This document shows positions 51,722 through 61,351 of a stretch of 64,000 bases of DNA, one piece after another (positions within the stretch are counted from its first letter, which is position 1; every line of letters starts with the position of its first letter). Under the pieces are notes generated by a model that ran no database searches, was not told where the DNA came from, and saw nothing but the letters and a program-made list of their open reading frames with translations. The stretch is taken from positions 372,001 to 436,000 of the forward strand of contig NC_013235.1 in assembly GCF_000024365.1 (NCBI RefSeq), read 5' to 3'. A program made the translations under genes and the position numbers. Source of the DNA: Nakamurella multipartita DSM 44233 (GTDB taxonomy: Bacteria; Actinomycetota; Actinomycetes; Mycobacteriales; Nakamurellaceae).

Positions 51722-52966
51722 TTGTCACCTTACGTCGTTATCCGGCCTCGAACTGGCGAGAGCGCCGGCCGCCCCGTCGGGCGACGGCGTCGGGGACCGG
51801 CGGTGTGGTTGGCCGTGATGGTCGCGATCGGGTTGTTGGCCGCCTGTACGTCGACGGAGCCGGTTGACGGCACGACCGGAACGATCACGAACGTCGGATC
51901 CTCTCCACTCTCCTCCGCCTCGCCGACCCCGACCGCCACCGGGACCTCGGTCATCGGGCCGCCGGTGACCGGAACACAAGCCACTGGGACGTCGGGGACC
52001 GGGACCTCAGGGGACGAGCCGACGGGGACGGCCGAACCGACGGGCACTGTGGTGACCTTCCGCACCGTCGCGCCGGACAGTGCTGTCGGTATCCGGATCG
52101 GGATGGTCGTTTCGAGCGGGTCGGATCCGTTCAGCGCGGCTGTGGCCGAGTCGGTGGTGGACCAGGTGCAGGCCGCCGGCGCCGAGCTCATTCGCTGCGA
52201 CCCCGGGGCGAACGCCAGCCTGGCCCTGGAGTGCGCCCGCCGGCTGGCCACCCAGCACGTCGACGGCTGGATCAGCCTGCAGCCCGGGCAGGCCGGGGAG
52301 GCGCTGTGCGCGGCCGGCCCGCGGGACGCACCACTGATCACGGTGGCCGCAGCGTCGCTGAGCTGCCAGCGGGCGCAGGTCGGCGCGGACGACCGACTGG
52401 CCGGGTACCTGGCCGGGCAGGCGCTCGGTCGATCGGCACGGCTGGGGACGGGGTGTCAGCACGACGTGTTGGTCGTGATCACCGGAGATCCGGCGGATCC
52501 GATGAGCGCTCGGCGGACCGAGGGCATCAAGGGTGGTTTCGCCACCGAATGCCCGGCATCGGGGGCCGATCCGGTCCTGCTGGACGCTGGCACCCAGGAC
52601 CGCGCCTTCGAGGCGTTCACCAACGAGCTGACGGCGTTGCCGGACGATACCGAAATCCTGGTCGCCGCGGTCGACGACGGCACCGCGCTCGGGGCCGCGG
52701 CGGCCGTGCCCGCGGCCCGGGCGGACCGGATCACCCTGGCCGCCGTCGGTGCCGATCAGCGGGCCAGGTGCCGGATCGTCGCCGAGCCCTGGTGGATCGG
52801 TGACGCGGCGCTGTTCCCCGATCGGTACGGCGAGGTGGCCGTGCCGGCCTTGCTCGATGCAATCGCGGGAAAGGACGTCCCTGCTGACATGTATGTCGAG
52901 ACGACCTTTGTGACGGCCGACACGCTGACCGCGTTCTACGACGTCAGCGATTGTCCGGCTCGATGA
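51722..52966 (+). CDS. Sugar-type ABC substrate-binding lipoprotein
   Basis: A 414-residue periplasmic-binding-protein-like (RbsB/LacI fold) lipoprotein. It has a lipobox LLAAC, a Ser/Thr/Gly linker to about residue 115, then IRIGMVVSSGSDPFSAAVAESVVDQVQAAGAELIRCD, VDGWISLQPG and DVLVVITGDPADPMSARRTEGIKGGF. This matches the ribose/galactose-binding type. The start is uncertain: TTG at 51722, or the GTG at 51803 that would give a shorter leader. It overlaps the permease gene by four bases. Confidence 0.8.
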   Translation: MSPYVVIRPRTGESAGRPVGRRRRGPAVWLAVMVAIGLLAACTSTEPVDGTTGTITNVGSSPLSSASPTPTATGTSVIGPPVTGTQATGTSGTGTSGDEPTGTAEPTGTVVTFRTVAPDSAVGIRIGMVVSSGSDPFSAAVAESVVDQVQAAGAELIRCDPGANASLALECARRLATQHVDGWISLQPGQAGEALCAAGPRDAPLITVAAASLSCQRAQVGADDRLAGYLAGQALGRSARLGTGCQHDVLVVITGDPADPMSARRTEGIKGGFATECPASGADPVLLDAGTQDRAFEAFTNELTALPDDTEILVAAVDDGTALGAAAAVPAARADRITLAAVGADQRARCRIVAEPWWIGDAALFPDRYGEVAVPALLDAIAGKDVPADMYVETTFVTADTLTAFYDVSDCPAR

Positions 52967-53985
52967 CCGCGCATTCGAGACCGCCGGACCGGCGGGCGGT
53001 CCTGACCCGGGTGGTGCTGGCCGTATCCGGTGTCGTGGCCTTCATCGCCTTCACCGTCACCATCCCGTACTTCCTGACCGTGGACAACCTGGCCAACCTG
53101 CTCAATGACGTCGCCCTGGTCGGCATCGTGGCCCTGCCGGCGACGTTCCTGATGATGAGCGGCCAGGTCGACCTGTCGGTCGGCGCCGCCGCCGCCTTCG
53201 TCGGCATCGTCCTGGCCCGCACGGCCCCGGACTCGGGGCTGCTGCCCGCCGTCCTGCTGGCCATCGGCACCGGGGCACTGATCGGCCTGGTCAATGGCCT
53301 GCTGGTCACCGAGGGGGAGGTGAACAGCATCGCGGCGACCTTCGCATCGATGGCGCTGCTGCGGGGTCTGGCGTATCTGGTGCCCAGCGGACTGGCCATC
53401 GCGTTACCCGGGTTCCGCTCATTGGGCACCCTGAGGCCGGTGCTGGGCATTGCCCTGCCAACCCTGATCTTCGCGGCGATCGCGCTGGTGGCGGCGCTGA
53501 TGTCCAGGTCGGCGATCGGCCGGCGTAGTCGGGCCATCGGGTCGTTGCCAGCCGCGCAGCGAATGGACGGATCGGGGGAGCGGCACTGGATCATTGCCCT
53601 GTTCGTCGCTTCCGGGCTGGCTGCGGCGCTGGCCGGGCTGATCAGGACCTCACAGCTGGGTACGGGGCTACCCACCGCCGGAATCGGAATCGAGCTCACC
53701 GTGGTGACCGCCGTGCTGCTCGGCGGCGGCCATCTGACCGGCGGTCGGGGCTCGGTCGGCGGAACATTGCTGGCCCTGCTGCTGATGGCCATTGTCGACA
53801 ACGGCATGTCGCTGGCCAACGTGACTCCCTACGCCGCGCAAGTGTTCCACGCGGGACTGCTGCTTCTGGCCCTGATGATCGACCGGCCGCGCCGGCGCTC
53901 GCGTACCCGGTCGCCCGCTCGGACGAAGCAGGGCGGCGATTCGGTCAGGATCGATGGCGCCAGCGACCCCCGAGTGCCGGGATGA
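52963..53985 (+). CDS. Ribose-type ABC transporter permease
   Basis: A 340-residue membrane protein of the RbsC type with about nine helices. Landmarks are LMMSGQVDLSVGAAAAFVGIV, GLVNGLLVTEGEVNSIAATFASMALLRGLAYLV and GIGIELTVVTAVLLGGGHLTGGRGSVGGTLLALLLMAIVDNGMS. The ATG at 52963 overlaps the stop of the binding protein. No ATP-binding subunit (RbsA) is encoded next to it, so the system is incomplete in this window and may borrow an ATPase. Its 3' end overlaps the convergent DUF2254 gene by 41 bp. Confidence 0.83.
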   Translation: MTAHSRPPDRRAVLTRVVLAVSGVVAFIAFTVTIPYFLTVDNLANLLNDVALVGIVALPATFLMMSGQVDLSVGAAAAFVGIVLARTAPDSGLLPAVLLAIGTGALIGLVNGLLVTEGEVNSIAATFASMALLRGLAYLVPSGLAIALPGFRSLGTLRPVLGIALPTLIFAAIALVAALMSRSAIGRRSRAIGSLPAAQRMDGSGERHWIIALFVASGLAAALAGLIRTSQLGTGLPTAGIGIELTVVTAVLLGGGHLTGGRGSVGGTLLALLLMAIVDNGMSLANVTPYAAQVFHAGLLLLALMIDRPRRRSRTRSPARTKQGGDSVRIDGASDPRVPG

Positions 53986-55303
53986 CCTCGTCGGCGGTGC
54001 GTTTGAGCATCTTCTGTTCAGCCACATCGAAGGATTGCGCTTCGGTGGTCGCTCGCAGCCGGGCGAGCTGCTCGGCAATGCTGCGTTGCTCGATGGGATC
54101 CGTGACCAGCCAGGCGACCTCGCGCAGCAGCTGGAAGAGGCGGTCGAGCACCGCCGGATCACCGGCGCCATAACGGCGGGGCTGGGCCACGGCCAGGTCG
54201 AGCAGCTCGGCGAAGCCGGGCCGCTGCAGGATCACCCGGGTCGGGCCGTCGTCGTCGGCGAGTACGCGGGGACCGAGGTCCCGGCCAACCAGTTCGGTGA
54301 GCAGTGCGCTGGCATGTCCGAGGGCATGGATGGCGGTCGTCGGGTCGTTGATGCCGGGGGACAAGGCCTTGACGGTGACGTCGGTGAGCTGTCGGAGGCC
54401 GAAAGCGACGTCTTGGGCGGCGGTGCGTTCTGGTCCCGTATGGATGGCCGGAGCGATCGCGTCCCGCAGCTCGCGCAGGACGTCCGGGTCGAACTCGGCG
54501 CCCCGACGAGGCCAGCACTCCCCCATCGGCACACCTTGGATCAGGGAGCTGCCGGGCGGTGCGGTGATCGTCAGAATCGCATCACCCTGCCGGGCAGCCC
54601 GCAACACCGCAAGCTCGTCGATCCAGACCAGGAAGCCGGAGGACGGGGCCGGCACGACCTCGCTGACCGCAGGGATGTCGGGAGCGGTCGCCGGTGGCCG
54701 ATCCGCTTGACGGTCCGGCAGAACCCGGCGAAGAGTTGCGGTGGCGTCCCGGTGCACGGTCGCCAGCATCGTTTCGACCCGGATCTCTTTGGCCAGGTGG
54801 GCCAGGAAGATCACCAGAGCGAACACGCTGGCCACGGCGAGCAGGAAGGCCACAGTCACTGCGATCTGCGGAACGAACAGCTCCTGGTCGTCAGCTGCCG
54901 TGCGCACGGTGCGCAGCACGGTCAACGCGTAGGTGAACGTGCCCAGGAACACGCCAAGGGTGATCTGTACGAATCGGTCGCTACTGAAGGTGCGCAGGAG
55001 CCGCGGTGAGAACTGGCTGCTGGCCAGTTGGAGGGTCACCACGGTCAGCGAGAAAGTCAGTGAGGTGACCGTGATCAGGGATCCGGCAACGGCCTCCAGG
55101 ACCGCTCGGGCCGCCTCGGCTCCGCCACCGAATAGGTAGTCGGTCACTGCCGACGGCAGGCCGTCGTCGATCTGGGCATCCAGCTGCGGGAGCAGCACTC
55201 CGAGGAACACCGCGAGTCCGATGCCGACCGCGGGAATCGGCCAGAGTTGGGTGCGGACGGCGTCGCGAAGGACGCTCCAGCCTCCTTGGCTCGGTGTTGG
55301 CAC
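53945..55303 (-). CDS. DUF2254 membrane protein
   Basis: A 452-residue protein of the DUF2254 family, with four membrane helices near the N-terminus (IPAVGIGLAVFLGVLLP, SLITVTSLTFSLTVVTLQLAS, ITLGVFLGTFTYALTVL, VTVAFLLAVASVFALVIFLAHL). A soluble C-terminal part follows with PGINDPTTAIHALGHASALLTELVGRDLG, the clearest family signature. The function is unknown. It is convergent with the permease and divergent from the small gene at 55487. Confidence 0.83.
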   Translation of the reverse strand: MPTPSQGGWSVLRDAVRTQLWPIPAVGIGLAVFLGVLLPQLDAQIDDGLPSAVTDYLFGGGAEAARAVLEAVAGSLITVTSLTFSLTVVTLQLASSQFSPRLLRTFSSDRFVQITLGVFLGTFTYALTVLRTVRTAADDQELFVPQIAVTVAFLLAVASVFALVIFLAHLAKEIRVETMLATVHRDATATLRRVLPDRQADRPPATAPDIPAVSEVVPAPSSGFLVWIDELAVLRAARQGDAILTITAPPGSSLIQGVPMGECWPRRGAEFDPDVLRELRDAIAPAIHTGPERTAAQDVAFGLRQLTDVTVKALSPGINDPTTAIHALGHASALLTELVGRDLGPRVLADDDGPTRVILQRPGFAELLDLAVAQPRRYGAGDPAVLDRLFQLLREVAWLVTDPIEQRSIAEQLARLRATTEAQSFDVAEQKMLKRTADEVIPALGGRWRHRS

Positions 55304-55486
55304 GTCGACTTCCGCTCATGTCGTGGTGTCGCCCCCCGAGGATCACCTGCCGCCCGCGGTCCGCCGGGGAGACGGTGGGTGAATTCCCTCATCGAGGGCT
55401 GACGAACCCGATCGTCAGGTGTTCGTCAGGTCAAGACCTCGGCCGAACGGCGACGATGGAGGCAGTCAGGGAAGAGGAGGACCTGC

Positions 55487-55753
55487 ATGACAGTGGCGAA
55501 CCACACCGAGGGCGCGCTGGACCGTGAAGTGCGCGACCTGCTGGCAAACGTGGCCTGCTCGGTTCCGGCAGATGTGGTCAAGGACGTGGTGTCCGCGGTG
55601 CGCCAAGATCTGGAAGGTCAGGTCCCGGCGGAGGCGTTCCCGGAGTTCTTGCACCGGTCCGTGGTCCAGCGGTTGCTCACCCGGGCCGTGGCCGGCGGCC
55701 GCTGCGCGCCGCCGGCGGATCCCGCCGACAGTCTTTCGGGCGTCGCGCAGTGA
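55487..55753 (+). CDS. Small helical protein (DUF3562-like)
   Basis: An 88-residue protein with two amphipathic helices (ALDREVRDLLANVACSVPADVVKDVVSAVRQDLEGQ and FPEFLHRSVVQRLLTRAV). It resembles the three-helix small proteins grouped as DUF3562, whose function is unknown. The ATG follows a strong GGAGGAC site. It overlaps the DUF2795 gene by four bases (GTGA), so the pair is co-translated. Confidence 0.65.
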   Translation: MTVANHTEGALDREVRDLLANVACSVPADVVKDVVSAVRQDLEGQVPAEAFPEFLHRSVVQRLLTRAVAGGRCAPPADPADSLSGVAQ

Positions 55754-55953
55754 CCAGTGCCGAGCAGATCGATCAAGTGGTCGACGCGGTCTCGATGGCC
55801 TTCTGTATGCGGCCGGTGACCAGGGCCGACTTGCTGACAGCGGCGGTCGCCGCACACGCACCCACACCCGTGTTCGATGCTTTGCTGCAACTGCCGGAGC
55901 GCCGGTACTACGACATCGTCGAGCTTCGCGGGCAATTGCGGGCGGCGACCTAG
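55750..55953 (+). CDS. DUF2795 small protein
   Basis: A 67-residue protein with a GTG start. It shows the compact DUF2795 pattern RADLLTAAVAAHAPTPVFDALLQLPERRYYDIVELRGQL, in which the conserved LQxLPxRxYxxxxE segment is present. Members are common in actinobacteria and are sometimes duplicated; the function is unknown. It may form a unit with the gene before it and precedes the two-component system by about 75 bp. Confidence 0.78.
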   Translation: MTSAEQIDQVVDAVSMAFCMRPVTRADLLTAAVAAHAPTPVFDALLQLPERRYYDIVELRGQLRAAT

Positions 55954-56029
55954 GAATGGGCGCGGTGGCGTCGTCACCAGCACCCAGGGGCATCATCGTG
56001 GGGTGGGTGCCGTCGGTAATGCTGTGACG

Positions 56030-56752
56030 ATGCCATCACTGCCCCCCGATTCTGGTTCCGCGCCCACCCGTGTCTTGCTGGTCGAGGATGACGAGCGCAT
56101 TCGCTTGGCGCTGGGGTTGGCCCTGGGTGACCTGGGTTTCCAAGTGCGGGATGCGGCATCCGGCGAGCTCGCCCTGGAACGCCTTGAGGTGGCCGACGTC
56201 GATGTGGTGCTACTGGATCTGATGCTGCCCGGCGTGGACGGGCTCACCGTGTGCCGGACGCTCCGGGCCAGGGGTGATTTGCCGATCATCATCACGACCG
56301 CTCGTTCGGACACGGCCGACGTGATCGCCGGCTTGGAGGCGGGGGCGGACGACTACATGTCCAAGCCATTGGTGGCCAGTGAGTTGGCTGCCCGAATTCG
56401 GGCGTTGCTCCGTCGCCGGCGACCGGTGAGCAACACCACCGTCCAGTCTTACGTCCAGGTTGCCGACCTCGAAGTCTGGCCCATGGAAGGGCGGGTTCGC
56501 CGGGCCGGCGCCGACGTACACCTCACTCGGACGGAATTTCGACTGCTGGCCGAGCTGGTCTCCGCCGATGGAGTGGTCGTGACCCGGGAGGAGCTGTTGC
56601 ATCGAGTCTGGGGTTATGACTACTTCGGCGATACCCGCCTGCTGGATGTGCACATCCGTCGACTGCGGCGGAAGGTGGAGACCGACCCCGACAACCCGGC
56701 CCTGATCACCACTGTCCGGGGCCTGGGTTACCGCTTCAGCTCGTCGCGGTGA
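56030..56752 (+). CDS. OmpR/PhoB-type response regulator
   Basis: A 240-residue response regulator with a receiver domain (RVLLVEDDERIRLALGLAL, DVVLLDLMLPGVDG with the phosphoryl-accepting Asp, ITTARSD and SKP) and a C-terminal winged helix (LTRTEFRLLAELVSADGVVVTREELLHRVWGYDYFGDTRLLDVHIRRLRRKVE). The ATG at 56030 is used; a GTG at 56024 is also in frame. It lies 16 bp before its partner kinase. The YDYFGDTRLLDVHIRRLR signature is that of the MtrA/PhoB group. Confidence 0.9.
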   Translation: MPSLPPDSGSAPTRVLLVEDDERIRLALGLALGDLGFQVRDAASGELALERLEVADVDVVLLDLMLPGVDGLTVCRTLRARGDLPIIITTARSDTADVIAGLEAGADDYMSKPLVASELAARIRALLRRRRPVSNTTVQSYVQVADLEVWPMEGRVRRAGADVHLTRTEFRLLAELVSADGVVVTREELLHRVWGYDYFGDTRLLDVHIRRLRRKVETDPDNPALITTVRGLGYRFSSSR

Positions 56753-56768
56753 GGTCGGCGATCAAAAC

Positions 56769-58178
56769 GTGGTCACCAAGAGACGGATCGGGTTGTCGTT
56801 GCGGTGGCGGGTGGCCATCGCCTTCGGATTGGCGTCGGTCGCGGTGGCCGGCCTGGTGGCGGTGGCGACTTGGCAACTGGCCACCACCTACATGCTCGAC
56901 CAGCGCCGGCAGAGCGCCACTCTGCAAGCCACGGTGAACGCGCAGTTGGTCGAGGCATCATCGCGTTCCGGCTCGGGCAGCCTGGACGAGTTGCTCAGCG
57001 GGTTGGTGGTCGACCCCGGTTCGTCCATTCTGCTGGCCCGGTCGGATGGTCTGCTGACCAGCGGACGGGCGGTCGATCCGGCCGATCTGCCGTCGCAGTT
57101 GTTCACGCCCGACCCGGGAGAGACCAGATGGCTCGTCACCGAGATCGACGGCATCCGGGTGCTGGCGATCTCGCTGCAGGGTGGAAGCGCAGGCACCGTC
57201 TTCATCGAGCTGTTCCCGCTCGTGGAGCTGGGGCGGATCCAGCACTTTCTGATCCTGGTGCTCGTCGCCGGAGCCGCGGCGAGTGGTCTGCTCGGGGTCG
57301 GCCTCGGTTGGTGGACCAGCAAGCGGGCCTTACGCCCGCTCACCGAGCTGACGGAATCGGCCGCCCGCGTCGCCGGCGGCGACCTGCACGTCCGGCTACC
57401 GGAGCAGAGCGACCCGGACCTCGCGCCATTGGCGTCGACGTTCAACGCGACGGTCGAAGCGCTTGAGCGGCGGGTCCGCCTGGACGCCCGGTTTGCCGGC
57501 GACATCAGCCATGAGCTTCGCTCGCCGCTGACCACGATGGTCAATGCCATTGAAGTCCTCCGGCATCGGCAGGGGGAAATCCCGGAGGTGGCCCGGCAGG
57601 CCGTCGACCTTCTCGCCGGTGAGGTCGAACGCTTCCGTAAGATGCTCCTCGATCTACTCGAGATCTCCCGCTCCGATGAGGATGTCGATGACCGGGCACT
57701 GGAGTCGATCGATCTGGCGATCCTGGTCGCGAAGGTCAGGGACACCGGCCGCATGACCTTCCCCCTGGTCGTGGAGAAGCCGCCGCCGGCGATCTATGCC
57801 GATCGTCGTCGGCTGGTCAGGGTGGTGGCGAATCTGCTGGACAACGCCGAACGGCATGGCGGCGGGGTGGCCAAGGTGACGGTCACCGAATGGCAGGGCC
57901 GGGCGCGCTTGGAGGTCGACGACGCCGGCCCGGGAGTCCCGGTCGAGCTCAGAGAGCAGATCTTCGAGCGGTTTGCGCGTGGTCGGCACGCCGGCGAACG
58001 CGGTGGGGAGTCCGGAAGCGGGCTCGGCCTCGCGCTGGTCGCCCGGCATGTTCGGCTGCATTCCGGTGCGGTCTGGGTGGAGGACGCACCTGGCGGGGGC
58101 GCTCGCTTTGTCGTCGAGTTGCCCGCGGCCAATGACGACGCCGGGCACCCGGAAGTCGGTCCGAGCATTGCCCGGTGA
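56769..58178 (+). CDS. Sensor histidine kinase
   Basis: A 469-residue membrane kinase. Two membrane helices bound an external sensor domain of about 115 residues (WRVAIAFGLASVAVAGLVAVATW and FLILVLVAGAAASGLLGVGLGWW). These are followed by a HAMP-like linker, the H-box ISHELRSPLTT with the phosphorylated His, an N-box NLLDNAERHG and the G-boxes DDAGPGVP and SGSGLGLALVARHV. The domain order and sensor size resemble MtrB. It starts with a GTG at 56769 and forms a standard pair with the response regulator just upstream. Confidence 0.9.
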   Translation: MVTKRRIGLSLRWRVAIAFGLASVAVAGLVAVATWQLATTYMLDQRRQSATLQATVNAQLVEASSRSGSGSLDELLSGLVVDPGSSILLARSDGLLTSGRAVDPADLPSQLFTPDPGETRWLVTEIDGIRVLAISLQGGSAGTVFIELFPLVELGRIQHFLILVLVAGAAASGLLGVGLGWWTSKRALRPLTELTESAARVAGGDLHVRLPEQSDPDLAPLASTFNATVEALERRVRLDARFAGDISHELRSPLTTMVNAIEVLRHRQGEIPEVARQAVDLLAGEVERFRKMLLDLLEISRSDEDVDDRALESIDLAILVAKVRDTGRMTFPLVVEKPPPAIYADRRRLVRVVANLLDNAERHGGGVAKVTVTEWQGRARLEVDDAGPGVPVELREQIFERFARGRHAGERGGESGSGLGLALVARHVRLHSGAVWVEDAPGGGARFVVELPAANDDAGHPEVGPSIAR

Positions 58179-58214
58179 TGGCGTCCTGCGCCGCGGCGGC
58201 GATGGAGGGGCTGG

Positions 58215-58508
58215 TCAGGGGTAGACCATGTCCCTTGGCCGCGGGACCAACGGATCGGCGACCGCGGTCGGCAGGATCGCGTCGGTGCGGTATCGGTAGG
58301 ACGTACCGGTCTGATCCACCAGGGTGACCTGGTCGGCGCTCCGGCGCAGTTCGGTGATCGTGTGCGGCCCCTCGCGCCGGTCGGGCCGCCACAGGTCGCC
58401 CGGTGCGAGATGTCCGGCGTGGTGACTGGTACGGGTGAACCCGCCCGCTGGGGTGTCCGCAACGCAGTGATCCAGAACCTCGCACGCGTTGTCGAGGGTG
58501 AGGCTCAT
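58215..58508 (-). CDS. Hypothetical protein
   Basis: A 97-residue soluble protein with an excellent GAGGAGGAGAA site before the ATG. It has HCVADTPAGGFTRTSHHAGHLAPGDLWRPDR and VTLVDQTGTSYRYRTDAILP. No family was recognised. It converges with the histidine kinase gene. Confidence 0.65.
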   Translation of the reverse strand: MSLTLDNACEVLDHCVADTPAGGFTRTSHHAGHLAPGDLWRPDRREGPHTITELRRSADQVTLVDQTGTSYRYRTDAILPTAVADPLVPRPRDMVYP

Positions 58509-59055
58509 ATCATTCTCCTCCTCAGGTGACGACTTCGGTGGCGGAGCGTTCGACGTTGCGATTCTGAATTCCCGCCGACCTATTCATGATGGCAGCTTGA
58601 TTGCCGCAGGACGAATCAGACATCTTTGACGGTCAGCCGGTCGAGGGCCGGATTTTCATGGCGGTGATCCTCGCCGGAGGGATCACATCCGGGTCGGCCG
58701 GCGCCGGGTTCATGCGGGGTCGGCCGCTTGCCACGAGCTGGGTCGGCCGTGGCTGATCAGCCCAGGCCGGCTGGCAGAGCCCATCTGACGTGCGCAAATG
58801 TGACACCTTCCGGCGCAGTCGCTCACCCTGCCCAGCGACGGCGACTCAGCGTCCGGGCGACACCGTGGCGGCGCGGCGCAGGAGCCGCCTGTCCGCCGAC
58901 TGCCGAATACCCGCATGATCACCGGCGTATCGACCATGTTTCGAGTCCGTCGGGGTCGGCAAAATCGTCAGGTAAACGCAAGGTTGAGACGAATCCCGGA
59001 CACCGCTGGTCGCGGTCAACTTACCCAGTGCTGACGGGCGTCGGTCGATTGCCAT
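58509..59055. other. Non-coding stretch of about 550 bp
   Basis: No gene was identified. It contains the promoter region for the small gene at 58508 and lies downstream of the antiporter. Base composition is lower in G/C in the first 130 bp, with AT-rich patches. Confidence 0.4.
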
Positions 59056-60303
59056 TCAGGATGGGGAATCGGGCCTTTCCGGGTCGGGTTCACGTGGCGG
59101 TGCCGGTGCCGTGTCGCCGGTCTCGTGCCAGCGGGGTGTTTCGTCCGGTTCGTCGAACCATCGGGCGACGAGCACATCGGTGGACGAATGCGCCAGGATG
59201 GACAGCACGATGGTGACCGCGACCAGGTGAAACACGCTACCGGCGGCGGGTATCTGTGAGTCCAGGACGAGCAGACCGTAGACGACCGCGGCGAATCCCT
59301 TCGGGCCGAACCAGGCGGCCGCGACCTGTTCGCGGGCGTTGAGTCCGGATCCGAGAAAGGACAGGGCCAACGCGACCGGTCGGGCTACCACCAGGGCCAG
59401 CACGGCGAAAATCCATCCTCCCAGAGGAATCTCGCTCAAGAACGCCGGTGAGATCAACGCACCAAAGACCAGCAGGGCCGCCAGCTTGAGCAGTTCGGCG
59501 ATGAGCTCGCCGAACTCCTCGAATGCCTGCCGTTGCCGCGGTCCGCAGGTCGCGATGGTGATGCCGGCGGCGAAGGCGGCAAGATAGAGGTTGCCGCCGG
59601 TCACCAACGCCAGGCCGAGGACCAGTAGCCCGATGGCCAGCGCGTTCAGCGGCTGATAACGCGCGGACGCGGAGAACAACCGGGTTGCCTCCAGCCGAAT
59701 CGCGATCCATGGCACGGCGACCCCGATCAGCAGCCCGATAGCGAGTTCCCCGGCCAGCGCACCCAGGTGCAGGTCCGGCGATCCCGACGCCAACGTCAGG
59801 AAAATCAGCACGAATGGCAGGGCGAGGCCGTCGTTGACGCCGGACTCGACGTTGAGCAGGTGCCGCAGCCGTGCGGGCACCTTGTCGTTACCGACAAGCG
59901 CAGCCGCGAAGACCGGATCGGTGGGCGCCAGGACCGCACCGATGAGCAGCGACTCGATCCAGTCCAGGCCGGCCACCCAGTGCGCGAAGGCCGCGGTGAG
60001 CACCAGGGTGAGCGGCAACCCCAGCAGCAGGGCGCGCCCGGGAAGCCGCCAGGCAGAGCGGAGATCGGACCAACCGACCCGCATGCCGTCGGTGAACAGC
60101 ACCGAGAACAACGCCAGTTCGGCCAGCGTGGCCACGATCGAGTCGCCCGGTTCCAGCGGTATCAGACCGCTGACACCGCTGCCGCACAGGAAACCCGCGA
60201 CCAGAAAGATGACCGCGGTCGACAGGATGGTGCGGTTCGCCAGGTTCGACACCAGGACGGATAGCAGCAGGACCGCGGAGTACACCAGCAGGAGCGTGGT
60301 CAT
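59056..60303 (-). CDS. CPA1-family cation:proton antiporter
   Basis: A 415-residue Na+(K+)/H+ antiporter of the NhaP/CPA1 type with about twelve helices. The family core is visible: LAPTDPVFAAALVGNDKVPARLRHLLNVESGVNDGLALPFVLIFL, in which the ND of NVESGVNDG is the ion-binding Asp motif. The C-terminal 45 residues are cytoplasmic and charged. It starts with ATG at 60303. The neighbouring DUF421 gene is in the same direction but 285 bp away, so separate promoters are likely. Confidence 0.88.
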   Translation of the reverse strand: MTTLLLVYSAVLLLSVLVSNLANRTILSTAVIFLVAGFLCGSGVSGLIPLEPGDSIVATLAELALFSVLFTDGMRVGWSDLRSAWRLPGRALLLGLPLTLVLTAAFAHWVAGLDWIESLLIGAVLAPTDPVFAAALVGNDKVPARLRHLLNVESGVNDGLALPFVLIFLTLASGSPDLHLGALAGELAIGLLIGVAVPWIAIRLEATRLFSASARYQPLNALAIGLLVLGLALVTGGNLYLAAFAAGITIATCGPRQRQAFEEFGELIAELLKLAALLVFGALISPAFLSEIPLGGWIFAVLALVVARPVALALSFLGSGLNAREQVAAAWFGPKGFAAVVYGLLVLDSQIPAAGSVFHLVAVTIVLSILAHSSTDVLVARWFDEPDETPRWHETGDTAPAPPREPDPERPDSPS

Positions 60304-60588
60304 CGCTCGATCATTCCCGCCGCTCCGCCCCGTTCAGCAAGTGGACTGGTTCAGCCATGGCAGTGCCGGCCACGGTGCCGACCCGTCGCGAGATCGCTCG
60401 CGGACCAGGTCTCGGTCGATCGTTCCTGACGTCGAAGGCGCTCGGCTAGGGGGGACAGCTGCTGGACGTGCCCCTGGACTTATCCGTTGACCGCGGCGAT
60501 ACTGCCGCCCGCAATTCACTGCTGGCGCCTTCCCCGGCCGGCGGCCTGAGCGCGTCCATCCCGGCGCAGTTCGGGATCGCCGGCCGGT

Positions 60589-61089
60589 TCAGGGGGTGTG
60601 CATCGCCGAACCGCTGCCCAGTTGCCGCGCACTGATCACACTGAGCTTTCCATCCGTCTCGAGGACGACGGCCGAGACCAGCTCCAGGCCGCCGACTCCG
60701 GCGGCTCGTACGGCCGCGAGCAGGCTTTCGTAGGAGATTCGTTCGCGAAGCAGCGCGTCGCGGACGGGACGACCATCCCGCAATAGGACAGTCGGCTCCG
60801 AGGTCAGCATTCGTCGGACCCAGGAAATACGCACTGACATCACCGCGACGACGAACTGCAGTGCCACCAACAGCGCCAAAGCCACAGCGCCCTCGAGCCA
60901 GGCGACGGTGTCGCTCAATACGACCGTGGCCAGGGTGGACCCGAGAGCAACCGTGATGATGAAGTCGAACGCATTTAATTGCGCGAGAGTGCGTTTTCCA
61001 GAAAATCGTAGCACGGCAATCAGCCAGACATAGGTGAGCGGGGCGACCACCAGCACTCGAAGCAGCCCATCGAAAGTGTCGTAGAACAT
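60589..61089 (-). CDS. DUF421 (YetF-like) membrane protein
   Basis: A 166-residue protein with two or three N-terminal helices (LLRVLVVAPLTYVWLIAVLRF, FIITVALGSTLATVVLS, ALALLVALQFVVAVMSV) and a soluble C-terminal DUF421 domain (SEPTVLLRDGRPVRDALLRERISYESLLAAVRAAG). The KRTLAQLNAFDFIITVALGS stretch is the strongest family marker. The ATG at 61089 has a CGAGGAGC site. The function is unknown; the homologue YetF is a membrane protein of sporeformers. Confidence 0.85.
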   Translation of the reverse strand: MFYDTFDGLLRVLVVAPLTYVWLIAVLRFSGKRTLAQLNAFDFIITVALGSTLATVVLSDTVAWLEGAVALALLVALQFVVAVMSVRISWVRRMLTSEPTVLLRDGRPVRDALLRERISYESLLAAVRAAGVGGLELVSAVVLETDGKLSVISARQLGSGSAMHTP

Positions 61090-61351
61090 GAAGCTCCTCG
61101 TTGGTCTCACCCTGCGGTGTATTTGGCGGCTCGGATCACTCGAATCGACCGGCAGCACTGAATCCACACCAGCGACCGTCCGCAGTGAGCCAAGGACACA
61201 TGCTACCGCTCGCGCGCGCTCGAAATGAGCGCGCACGGCAAAGGCCGAACTTGTTTGGGATGCCCTTAGCTGGGTATTCAGCGTTGGTGGCGTCCCTTCC
61301 GGTGCCCGTCGCGTCCTCCCTTGTGTCCAGCGGAGCGGTAACGGAGTTGTG

